In this document: in pieces, positions 1 to 7,657 of the stretch
Layout: each line of letters begins with the position of its first letter
Numbering within the stretch: position 1 is the stretch's first letter
DNA from: Actinomycetota bacterium
GTDB taxonomy: Bacteria; Actinomycetota; Thermoleophilia; Gaiellales; Gaiellaceae
Length of the DNA stretch: 64,000 bases
Direction of reading: 5' to 3'
Assembly: GCA_005884005.1 (NCBI GenBank)
Contig: VAWI01000012.1
Span: 62,444-126,443, forward strand
Notes under the pieces: generated by a model
Database searches by the model: none
Seen by the model: only the letters and a program-made list of their open reading frames with translations
What the model was told of the DNA's origin: nothing
Made by a program: the position numbers and the translations under genes

Positions 1-158
<158 letters not shown>

Positions 159-211
159 GCAAAAGAACTTCGGATTCCGCTCCAAATTCAAGAAATCCGG
201 CGCTGCGGACG

Positions 212-691
212 ATGAATCACCCAATGCGGCTTAGCGACCCCAATCCCGTTCCCCTCGGGCAAAAGCCCCGTCTCCAGCTCGGCGCATTGCTCGTCGAAAA
301 GGGGCTGATCACCGAGGCACAACTCAGCGAGGCGCTCGTCGAGCGTCGGCTGAACGGCGGATTCCTCGGCGAAACCCTCGTGCGCCTCGGCTTCGTCTTC
401 GAGGACGAGCTGGCGCGGACCCTGGCGGAGCAAGCGGGCGTCCCCTTCGTCAACCTGGAGGCGAATCCGGTCGACCGGTACGCAGCCGGGACGTTGTCGC
501 GCGCGCTCGGTGAATCCTTGCTGGCACTGCCGGTCCGCTTCACGCCCGAAGGAGGCCTCGTGATCGCCGTCTCCGACCCGACTGACGACACGGTCATGCC
601 CCAGCTTCAGCTGGCGATCAACTGCCCGATCGTGCTCACGGTCGCGACACCGTCGAGCATCCGCTCCGGCTGGCGAAGCATCGCCGCCTAG
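212..691 (+). CDS. Stand-alone MshEN (GspE/PilB N-terminal) domain protein, possible c-di-GMP receptor
   Basis: A 159-residue protein that consists almost entirely of the N-terminal domain found on type II secretion and type IV pilus ATPases. It shows two consecutive LG-x4-G half-motifs (LGALLVEKGLITEAQL, then LGETLVRLGFVFEDEL) followed by AEQAGVPFVNL and the GGLVIAVSDPTD segment typical of the family. In the MshEN family these leucine/glycine motifs form the c-di-GMP-binding surface. No ATPase domain follows, so the domain stands alone. The window also encodes two GGDEF proteins, which makes a receptor role plausible but unproven. The start could equally be the ATG at 224. Confidence 0.75.
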   Translation: MNHPMRLSDPNPVPLGQKPRLQLGALLVEKGLITEAQLSEALVERRLNGGFLGETLVRLGFVFEDELARTLAEQAGVPFVNLEANPVDRYAAGTLSRALGESLLALPVRFTPEGGLVIAVSDPTDDTVMPQLQLAINCPIVLTVATPSSIRSGWRSIAA

Positions 692-706
692 GCGTCTCCG
701 GACGGA

Positions 707-1327
707 TTACGGCCTCTGCGGCACAGGTGCCGGCGAGAAGGCCTCGCGGACGAGCCGGAGCACCTTCGCGCGACGACCTTCCGCGACCGGGATCAGACCG
801 CCGAACTCCAGCCGTACGAGCTCGACGGGGCCCGCCGTCCGAACGGTCCGAAAGCCGAAGTCGGAGAGGAAGTCGCGCGGGAAGATCGTCTTGTGCACCT
901 GGAAGCGTTCGTACTGTGACTCGCCCTCGGGATAGCGGTACGCGAACGTCTCGAGCGCCTTCGCGCCCTTGTCCCTTGCCTCTCCGATCGCCGCCAGAAA
1001 GAGCGACTGGAGAACCCAGGGGCTCGTGCGGTCAACGAGGTAGGCGCAAGTAACGAGAACGGCGTCCTCCGAGGGCGGTCCGGCCGGCAGCTCGAACGCG
1101 CGCGGGAAGAACTGGGCCGGTCCGTACTGCATCGATCCGATCACTCGGCCGTCGTCGTCGTAGTAGAGCGCCCCCCAGGGTCCGAAATCGTCCTCGGCAC
1201 GATCGATCCAACGGTTCTTGTTCGCCTGCCTGCCGGTTTTCGACTGCCACCAGACGCAGCTGTGGCAGACGATCGGAGTCTCCTCGAGCGTCAGTCGCGT
1301 CAAGCCGCGGATCCGCGTCGGCGTCAC
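707..1327 (-). CDS. GNAT-like acyltransferase family protein
   Basis: 206 residues from a GTG start whose GTGA overlaps the stop of the upstream Asp23 gene. The N-terminal part has a C-x2-C pair (IVCHSCVWW) and a WG-ALYYDDDGRVIGSMQYGP segment that reads like the central strand of a GNAT fold, then VLVTCAYLVDR and a helix LFLAAIGEARDKGAKALETF. The acetyl-CoA loop is not a clean match, so the substrate and even activity are unknown. It is the last gene of a three-gene operon on the minus strand with an Asp23 protein and a phosphoesterase. Confidence 0.6.
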   Translation of the reverse strand: MTPTRIRGLTRLTLEETPIVCHSCVWWQSKTGRQANKNRWIDRAEDDFGPWGALYYDDDGRVIGSMQYGPAQFFPRAFELPAGPPSEDAVLVTCAYLVDRTSPWVLQSLFLAAIGEARDKGAKALETFAYRYPEGESQYERFQVHKTIFPRDFLSDFGFRTVRTAGPVELVRLEFGGLIPVAEGRRAKVLRLVREAFSPAPVPQRP

Positions 1328-1626
1328 TGGACCGGTCCAACGGCGTCGATCACGACGTTGACGGCGGCCGGGCGTGATCCGGTCATCCGCTCGAGATATT
1401 CGAGCACGCGCCGCTGGACGTCGCGCCCGAGCTCTGGGAGCTGAGCTCCCCAGTCCACGTCCAGGTGCAGCTCGATGCTGACGGCGCCGTTCTCGCCGCT
1501 GACGCGGACGCCGCGGTGCCTGTGCAGCTGGCTCGCGACGAGGCCGCGGACGCCGTCGATCTCGCGAGCTGCGTCGGCGGCATAGCGGGCGAGAACCTCG
1601 CTCGAGATGCTTGCCTGGCCCGACAC
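1324..1626 (-). CDS. Asp23/Gls24 family envelope stress protein
   Basis: 100 residues with a GTG start. The pattern SSEVLARYAADAAREIDGV, then GVRVSGENGAVSIELHLDVD and a C-terminal RRVLEYLERMTGSRPAAVNV matches the compact alpha/beta Asp23 fold. Such proteins in Gram-positive bacteria associate with the membrane or accompany stress regulons. The gene overlaps the phosphoesterase stop by one base upstream and the GNAT start by four bases downstream, so the three are translationally coupled. Confidence 0.8.
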   Translation of the reverse strand: MSGQASISSEVLARYAADAAREIDGVRGLVASQLHRHRGVRVSGENGAVSIELHLDVDWGAQLPELGRDVQRRVLEYLERMTGSRPAAVNVVIDAVGPVQ

Positions 1627-2441
1627 TACATCGATTGTACGAGGATGAGCTCGGTCGCCTCCGGCCGCGCCAGGAAGCGGAACGGCGCGAAGGTCGTGCC
1701 GAGGCCGGCCGAAACGTGAAGCGTGGCGCCGTTCCTCCGGTAGATGCCGTGGACATAGCGCCAGCGCGGATGAGCGAGCGGGATCCGACGGCCCGGGAGA
1801 GGCAGCGTGATCTGGCCCGCGTGAAGATGACCGGCGAGCACGAGGTCGAAGGCGCCTTTCGGCAGTCGGTCGATCACATTCGGGAAGTGGCAGAGCAGGA
1901 TTCGTAGATCCGCCTTGGGGTCGGCGAGCCTAGCCGGCTGGGCGAGCCCGCGATAGTAGGAGCGCGGGTCGACGCCCACGATCTGCACGTGGCGCCCTCG
2001 CACCTCGAGCGTCTTCGCCTCGTCGAGCAACAGCGTCGCCGGCTTCAAGTCGCCGACGGGAGAGCGCGTGGCGAACGGGTCCTTCGTCTCGGCGAAGTCG
2101 TGGTTGCCAAGCACCACGTAGCAGTTCGGCAACCGTGCCAGCAGTTCCCGCAGCAGCGATTCGCCGCGACTGCGAGACAAAAGGTCTCCCGAGACGAGCA
2201 CGAGGTCGGGATCGCGCGAGGAAACCCACTCGACTCCGTGGCGGGCCGCCTGCTCTCCCCGGGAGGGAAACCCGAGGTGAAAGTCCGAAAGGTGCGCGAT
2301 CCGAAGACCGGCGAGCTCGGGAGGGAGCCGCTCGAGCGGGCATTCGAGCTCTTCGAGCCTGACCCAGCCGGCCTCGAAATGGCCCCAGGCGAGTGCGCCG
2401 GCGGCGGCGGCGCCGGCGCCGATTGCGATCGCGGTCCGCAT
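1626..2441 (-). CDS. Membrane-anchored metallophosphoesterase (YaeI/YkuE-like)
   Basis: 271 residues. An N-terminal hydrophobic alanine/glycine segment (about residues 3-20) is a signal anchor. The calcineurin-like metal motifs are all present in order: SDFHLG, SGDLL, GNHDF, a histidine in LLCHFPN, and GHLHAGQ. Proteins of this type hydrolyse phosphodiesters or the pyrophosphate of lipid A precursors in Gram-negatives; the substrate here is unknown. It is the first gene of the operon and diverges from the PLP decarboxylase with only 25 bases between the two starts, so a shared promoter region must be very compact. Confidence 0.85.
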   Translation of the reverse strand: MRTAIAIGAGAAAAGALAWGHFEAGWVRLEELECPLERLPPELAGLRIAHLSDFHLGFPSRGEQAARHGVEWVSSRDPDLVLVSGDLLSRSRGESLLRELLARLPNCYVVLGNHDFAETKDPFATRSPVGDLKPATLLLDEAKTLEVRGRHVQIVGVDPRSYYRGLAQPARLADPKADLRILLCHFPNVIDRLPKGAFDLVLAGHLHAGQITLPLPGRRIPLAHPRWRYVHGIYRRNGATLHVSAGLGTTFAPFRFLARPEATELILVQSM

Positions 2442-2466
2442 CGCGCGACACTGTAGATTCGAGATC

Positions 2467-3891
2467 GTGTCCGACCCGCTCGAACAGCCCGCCGACAGCC
2501 TGGCGGCGCTCGAGCGGATCGCCGGCGAGGCCGAGGCCTATCTCGCGTCGCTTGCGACCGCGCCGGTTCGGCTTGGGCGCTCCGACGAGGCCGCCGAGGC
2601 CTTCGACGGAGCGCTCCCGGACGAAGGGCTTGGCACGCTGGCGGCCCTTGGCCAGCTGATCGAGCCCGGGCTCGACGCGCACGTCCGCTCCTCCGGGCCG
2701 CGCTTCTTCCACTGGGTGATGGGAGGAGCCACACCCGCGGCGCTCGGCGCAGACTGGCTGACGTCGCTGCTCGACCAGAACGCCGGTGGCTGGGACGCAA
2801 GCCCGCTCGCATCGCGGCTCGAGCTTCTCTCCCTCCGCTGGCTTCGCGAGCTGTTCGGGCTCCCGGCGAATTGGGACGGCGTGCTGGTGACCGGCGGGCA
2901 GATGGCGAACTTCACCGGGCTGGCTGCCGCGCGTCAGTGGTGGGGCGAACGCCACGGGACCGACGTCTCGGTCGACGGACTAACCGGCTTGCCGCCGGCG
3001 CCGGTTCTGACGAGTGGCTTCGTTCACGTGACCGGCCTGAAGGCATTGGCGATGCTGGGACTTGGACGCGGCCGCCTGACGACCTGCGCTGACTCGGTGG
3101 GCGGCATGGACTTGGCGGCGCTCGAGCGGGAGCTTCGCGACCTCGACGGCGCACCGGCAATCGTGATCGGCAACGCCGGCGAGGTGAACACGGGCCTGTT
3201 CGATCCCGTCGAGGGGATCGCCGACCTCTGCCAAGAGCACGGCGCCTGGCTGCACGTGGACGGCGCGTTCGGGCTGTTCGCGCGCGTTTCCCCTCGAACG
3301 GCCGAGCTCGCGGCCGGCGTCGAGCGGGCCGACTCCGTGATCTCGGACGGGCACAAGTGGCTGAACGTCCCCTTCGACTGCGGCTTTGCGTTCGTGCGCG
3401 ACCCGGAGCTTCTGGGGCGCACGTTCGCGGCCGGAGCGGCCTACCTGCCGGAAGCTGCGGAAGACCGCCCGATCTTCGCTTATCGCGCGCCGGAGCTCTC
3501 GCGCCGGGCGCGCTCGCTCGCGGTCTGGGCGACTCTCGCCGCCTACGGCCGCAGCGGCTACCGGGCGATCGTCGAGCGCTGTCTCGACAACGCCGCACGC
3601 TTAGCCGCGCAAGTCGAAGACTCGAACGATTTCGAGCTCCTGGCCCCCGTCCCGCTGAACGTCGTCTGCTTCCGATACCGACCGCCCGGAACGCCTGAAT
3701 CGGAGCTGGATGATCTGAACCGGCGCATCAGCGAGGCAGTGCTGACCGATGGCCGCGTCTATGTGGGCACGACGAGCTGGGGCGGCAAAGTCGCCTTTCG
3801 CCCGGCCTTCGTCAACTGGCGGACGACCGCCGCAGACACGGATTTGATCCTGGAGACCCTGCGAGACCTCGGCTCGCGGCCGGCCTCCTAG
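2467..3891 (+). CDS. Pyridoxal-phosphate-dependent group II decarboxylase family protein
   Basis: 474 residues, GTG start. Fold-type I PLP enzyme of the glutamate/aromatic-L-amino-acid decarboxylase superfamily. Visible landmarks are the N-terminal FHWVMGG region, LVTGGQMANFTGLAAAR (cofactor phosphate loop), HVDGAFGLFA (Asp contacting the pyridine nitrogen) and SVISDGHKWLNVPFDCG, where the lysine of HKW forms the Schiff base. The substrate cannot be read from the sequence; related proteins are often annotated as aspartate aminotransferase family or tyrosine/DOPA decarboxylases. It is monocistronic and meets sdhE tail to tail three bases downstream. Confidence 0.85.
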   Translation: MSDPLEQPADSLAALERIAGEAEAYLASLATAPVRLGRSDEAAEAFDGALPDEGLGTLAALGQLIEPGLDAHVRSSGPRFFHWVMGGATPAALGADWLTSLLDQNAGGWDASPLASRLELLSLRWLRELFGLPANWDGVLVTGGQMANFTGLAAARQWWGERHGTDVSVDGLTGLPPAPVLTSGFVHVTGLKALAMLGLGRGRLTTCADSVGGMDLAALERELRDLDGAPAIVIGNAGEVNTGLFDPVEGIADLCQEHGAWLHVDGAFGLFARVSPRTAELAAGVERADSVISDGHKWLNVPFDCGFAFVRDPELLGRTFAAGAAYLPEAAEDRPIFAYRAPELSRRARSLAVWATLAAYGRSGYRAIVERCLDNAARLAAQVEDSNDFELLAPVPLNVVCFRYRPPGTPESELDDLNRRISEAVLTDGRVYVGTTSWGGKVAFRPAFVNWRTTAADTDLILETLRDLGSRPAS

Positions 3892-3894
3892 AAG

Positions 3895-4776
3895 TCAGAC
3901 CTCGAGCTTCTCGAGCATCGGGTCGACGGGGACGACGTGACGCTTGAACTTGAGCTCGGATTCCTCGAGCCCCGCGGCGACGCCGACGAGCTGCGAGAGG
4001 TGCAGGATCGGCATCTTGAAGTCCCTGCCAGTCGTCGCTTTCAACTTCGACTGCCACGCGTCGAGCGAGAGGTGGCAGAGGGGGCATGGTGTCACCATCG
4101 CATCGGCGCCGGCCTCCGAGGCCTGCTCGATCGGCTGGATCAGCTCGCCCATCGCAACGTCTTCCCGCGCCTGGATGATCGGGAAGCCGCAGCACTTGAT
4201 CTTGGCCGGGTAGTCGATCGCCTCGCCGCCACAGGCGTCGATGATGGCCTCGAGCGACCAGGGCCGATCCGGGTCCTCGAAACCGAGCAGCTTCGACGGC
4301 CGCAGGATCTGACAACCATAAAACGGCGCGATCTTGAGTCCCTTCAGCCCCTTGTGGGCGACCTGACGGAGACGCTCGGCGCCGTCGTCCTCGACGATCA
4401 GCCAGAGCAGGTGCTTGACCTCGATGTCGTCCTCGTAAGGAGGCACGCCGACCGTCGCCAGGTTCGTGTTCACGCGCGCGCGCAGCTCGGAGTCGTTCAG
4501 CAGCTGGAAGTTCGCCTGCCGGAGGTTCAGCGTGCAGACGTTGCAGATCGTCATCAGCGTCTCGGCGCCGGTGGCGGCACCGTAGGCCAGGATCCGCGCG
4601 TTCAGATGCAGGTAGTAGTCGGGCTCGGCCTCGTGGATGTCGCCCGCACCGCAGCAGGTGACCGACTCCAGCTCGTCGAGCTCCAGCCCGAGCATCGGCG
4701 CGAGCGCCTGGGTCGAGGTGTCAAGCTCCTTGGCCGAAAGCGACGCCAGACAACCCTTGTAATAAGCAACTTTCAT
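3895..4776 (-). CDS. sdhE: Succinate dehydrogenase subunit E, HdrB-like CCG-domain protein
   Basis: 293 residues with two cysteine-rich CCG domains. The first has C9, C41-C42-G43 and C78-x2-C81; the second has C155, C195-C196-G197 and C231-x2-C234. This is the architecture of heterodisulfide reductase subunit B and of the SdhE/MfrE subunit of type-E succinate:quinone reductases, where it replaces the haem-carrying membrane anchors SdhC and SdhD. It carries no transmembrane segment. It is the third gene after sdhA and sdhB on the minus strand, separated from sdhB by a 73-base spacer containing a hairpin. Confidence 0.85.
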   Translation of the reverse strand: MKVAYYKGCLASLSAKELDTSTQALAPMLGLELDELESVTCCGAGDIHEAEPDYYLHLNARILAYGAATGAETLMTICNVCTLNLRQANFQLLNDSELRARVNTNLATVGVPPYEDDIEVKHLLWLIVEDDGAERLRQVAHKGLKGLKIAPFYGCQILRPSKLLGFEDPDRPWSLEAIIDACGGEAIDYPAKIKCCGFPIIQAREDVAMGELIQPIEQASEAGADAMVTPCPLCHLSLDAWQSKLKATTGRDFKMPILHLSQLVGVAAGLEESELKFKRHVVPVDPMLEKLEV

Positions 4777-4816
4777 TCAGCCCGTCCTACGAGCGAAGCG
4801 AAGTCCAAACCGGTCG

Positions 4817-4845
4817 CCGCGGAAAATGCGGAGCATTTTTCGCGG
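4817..4845 (-). other. Hairpin in the sdhB-sdhE spacer
   Basis: The arms CCGCGGAAAATGC (4817-4829) and GCATTTTTCGCGG (4833-4845) pair over 13 positions with one G-T wobble around a 3-base loop. It lies inside the operon with no following T tract in the minus-strand direction, so mRNA stabilisation or partial attenuation fits better than a full terminator. Confidence 0.6.
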
Positions 4846-4849
4846 CTAG

Positions 4850-5923
4850 TCATCCTTCGGCCTTCGGCGGTTCTTCTCGGGGCGTGACCTCGGGAGCATC
4901 TCGCCGGGCCCCTCCCGCGTCCGTGTGCTCGATCCGGGCCAGCGCGCGTTCGCCCTGGACGATGCCGAGCGCGCCTTCGCGACCCTGCTCGCGGACGAGC
5001 TGGTGGAGTGCCCGCGCCTCCCCGACGTCCGCGGCAACGTGCGGCGGCACCGGCGGCGGCACCTTGCCCCTCCTGGCGAGGCCGATCGCGAACTTCGTCT
5101 GCTTGACGGCGGAGACGATGCCTTGCGTCTTCGGGACGAGCTCGGTCTCGCGCAGCCAGCCGGTGGTCTCCGCCGACTTCACGAACCACTTCGCGTGCTT
5201 CGCGCCCATGTCGCGGTCGATCCCTTCCTTGACCGACTCGGCACCGAGCTTCGCGATCGCGTCGCGAGGGTCGACGCCCTTGGGGCAGCGCTCGTTGCAG
5301 AAGTAGCACCGGGTGCAATCCCAGATCCCGTGCTCGTCGTTGTAGTCCTCGAGCCGCTCGACCGAGGCCTGGTCGCGGGTGTCCCCGACGAAGCGGAAGC
5401 CCTTCGCAAGCGCCGCCGGCCCAAAGAACTCGGGGTCCGACTCCATCGAGTTGCACTCGGAGACGCAGCAGCCGCACATAATGCAGAGCGCCTCCTTTTG
5501 GATCACGTTCATCTCCTGCTGGGAGACAATCCGCTCCCGCTCGAGCACCTCGTCGTAGCCGGGCTCGAGCCACGGCTTCATCCGTCGGATCTTGTTCCAG
5601 AACGGATCCATGTCCACGACGAGGTCCTTGACGATCGGCATGTTCCCCATCGCCGAGATCACCGGCACGTGGCCGCGCTCGACGATCGGAAGCATCCGCT
5701 CCTTGCACGCGAGCACGGCCCGGCCGTCCATGCGCATCCCGCACGAGCCGCAGATCATCATCCGGCAGCTCTTGCGATAGGCGAGGGTGCCGTCCTGCTG
5801 GTCCTTGATCAGGTCGAGCACGTCGAGCAGGCAGGCCCACTCGGGCGCCTCGAGCTCGTAATCCCGGAGCTCGCGGTCACCGCTGTCCGGGTCGTAACGC
5901 CAGATCTTGAGCGCGACATCCAT
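4850..5923 (-). CDS. sdhB: Succinate dehydrogenase iron-sulfur subunit, type-E variant with long C-terminal tail
   Basis: 357 residues. The plant-ferredoxin domain has C53, C58, C61 and C73 for a [2Fe-2S] centre. The C-terminal ferredoxin domain has C147-x2-C150-x2-C153-x3-C157 and, notably, C203-x2-C206-x2-C209-x3-C213-P. Classical SdhB has a non-cysteine at the second of these last positions and binds [3Fe-4S]; a full set of four cysteines indicates a second [4Fe-4S], as in type-E enzymes. About 110 extra residues, low-complexity and charged, follow the normal end of the subunit. The ATG overlaps the sdhA stop (TGATG). Confidence 0.9.
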   Translation of the reverse strand: MDVALKIWRYDPDSGDRELRDYELEAPEWACLLDVLDLIKDQQDGTLAYRKSCRMMICGSCGMRMDGRAVLACKERMLPIVERGHVPVISAMGNMPIVKDLVVDMDPFWNKIRRMKPWLEPGYDEVLERERIVSQQEMNVIQKEALCIMCGCCVSECNSMESDPEFFGPAALAKGFRFVGDTRDQASVERLEDYNDEHGIWDCTRCYFCNERCPKGVDPRDAIAKLGAESVKEGIDRDMGAKHAKWFVKSAETTGWLRETELVPKTQGIVSAVKQTKFAIGLARRGKVPPPVPPHVAADVGEARALHQLVREQGREGALGIVQGERALARIEHTDAGGARRDAPEVTPREEPPKAEG

Positions 5924-7605
5924 CAATAGGTTCTCTCCATCGGCTTCCATTTCGTCATCGTCACCGGCTTCCAGTCGAGCACCGGGGCCTCGGCGACCCA
6001 GCGGACGAGGGTGTGCTTGAGGTAGTTCTCGTCGTCCCGGTCGGGATAGTCGTAGGGGCGCGCGTGGGCGCCGCGGCTTTCCTTGCGGGCGAGTCCGCAG
6101 ACGACCATGCACTGGGCCAGCTCCAGCAGGAAGCCCAGCTCGAGCGCCTGGGTCAGGTCGTTGTTGAAGACGTCGCCCTTGTCGTCGACGACGACGCGCT
6201 CGTAACGCTCGCGCAGGCCAGAGACGATCTCACCCTGCTCGCGCATCTGGTCTTCGCGGCGGAAGACGCCGAAGTTCTCGTGCATCGTTTCCGCCAGCTC
6301 GTTGCGGATCGACCAGGGGCGCTCGCCGTCGGTGCGGTCGAGCAGGACCTTGAGATCCCGCTCGGCGTCCGCTTCGACCGCCTCGGGCACCTCGATCGTC
6401 GTGTGCATCAAGGCCCAGTCGGCCGCGTGGCGGCCGGCCTTCTTCCCGTAGGTGATCGTCTCCATCAGCGCGTTGCCGCCCAGGCGGTTGGCGCCGTGGA
6501 CAGAGACGCAGGCGCACTCGCCGGCGGCGTAGAGGCCCTCGAGCTCCGTGCGGCCGTCCAGGTCGGTGTCGACGCCCCCCATGTGGTAATGGGCGCCCGG
6601 CCGTACCGGAATCGGCTCTTGGATCGGGTCGACGCCGGCGTAGGTCATCGCCAGCTCACGGGTTCCATGCAGGCGCTCGATGATCTTTTCGGCGCCGAGG
6701 TGACGCATGTCGAGCAGGACGTTGCCGTCGACACCACGGCCCTCGTCGATTTCGGTCTGCTCGGCACGCGAGATGACGTCGCGAGAGGCGAGCTCCATCG
6801 CATTGGGGGCATAGCGCTTCAGGAACCGCTCCCCCTCCGAGTTCAAGAGGTACGCGCCTTCGCCGCGGGTGCCCTCGGTGATCAGGATCCCGGTCGGCGC
6901 CAGCGTGGTCGGATGGAACTGCATCATCTCCATGTCCTTCAGAGGGACGCCGGCCCGAAGGGCCATCGTCATCCCGTCGCCGGTGCACGCGTAGGCGTTC
7001 GTGGTACCGACGTAGAGCCGGCCGGCGCCGCCGGTTGCGAGGATCACAGTCTTGGCGCCGATCGTCTTCAGGCCGCCGTTCAGCAAATCCCAGGCGATCA
7101 CGCCCTGGCAGCGGTCGTCGTTGATCACGAGCTGCCAAGCGAAGTACTCCTCATAGGTGGGGATGTCGCGCTTCATCACCTGCTCGTAGAGGACGTGCAC
7201 GAGCACGTGGCCCGTGATGTCGGCCGCGTAGGCCGTGCGAGGCTCTCCGGCGGCGCCGAAGGGGCGCTGGGCGATCCGGCCGTCCTCGGTCCGCGAGAAG
7301 ACCGCGCCCCAGTGCTCGAGCTGGTAGACGTCGCCGGGCGCCTCGTCGCAGAGCACCTGGATCGCGTCCTGGTCTCCCAGGTAGTCCGAGCCCTTGACCG
7401 TGTCGAAAGCGTGCTTCTCGGGATCGTCCTCCGAGGCGTTGCCGAGCGCCGCGTTGATCCCGCCTTCGGCCGCGCCCGAGTGGCTGCGCACCGGGTGAAT
7501 CTTGGAAAGGAGGGCGACGTCGGCGCCTGCGTCGAAAGCCTCGATCGCCGCGCGCATCCCCGCGCAGCCGGCACCGACGATCAGCACGTCGTGCTTCGCC
7601 TCCAC
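5923..7605 (-). CDS. sdhA: Succinate dehydrogenase flavoprotein subunit
   Basis: About 560 residues from a GTG start at 7605; the dinucleotide fold begins immediately (DVLIVGAGCAGMRAAIEA). H42 in PVRSHSGAAEGGINAALGN is the site of covalent FAD attachment. The active-site segments HPTTLAPTGIL, TEGTRGEGAYLLN, GAHYHMGGV and GANRLGGNALMET are intact. It oxidises succinate to fumarate and passes electrons to SdhB. There is no Tat signal, so the active site faces the cytoplasm. The start is inferred: the longer frame has no better candidate with similarity to the family. pckA lies 52 bases upstream on the same strand. Confidence 0.92.
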   Translation of the reverse strand: MEAKHDVLIVGAGCAGMRAAIEAFDAGADVALLSKIHPVRSHSGAAEGGINAALGNASEDDPEKHAFDTVKGSDYLGDQDAIQVLCDEAPGDVYQLEHWGAVFSRTEDGRIAQRPFGAAGEPRTAYAADITGHVLVHVLYEQVMKRDIPTYEEYFAWQLVINDDRCQGVIAWDLLNGGLKTIGAKTVILATGGAGRLYVGTTNAYACTGDGMTMALRAGVPLKDMEMMQFHPTTLAPTGILITEGTRGEGAYLLNSEGERFLKRYAPNAMELASRDVISRAEQTEIDEGRGVDGNVLLDMRHLGAEKIIERLHGTRELAMTYAGVDPIQEPIPVRPGAHYHMGGVDTDLDGRTELEGLYAAGECACVSVHGANRLGGNALMETITYGKKAGRHAADWALMHTTIEVPEAVEADAERDLKVLLDRTDGERPWSIRNELAETMHENFGVFRREDQMREQGEIVSGLRERYERVVVDDKGDVFNNDLTQALELGFLLELAQCMVVCGLARKESRGAHARPYDYPDRDDENYLKHTLVRWVAEAPVLDWKPVTMTKWKPMERTY

Positions 7606-7657
7606 TCGCTCGGACGCTATCGAAAGCGCTGCGGCTGCGGCTTCGTTGCAGCTGAGG

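Noticed and set aside
5924-6112. Longer N terminus for sdhB
   Set aside because: The extra 63 codons are arginine/proline-rich and lie within sdhA; the ATG at 5923 in the TGATG overlap gives a normal start.
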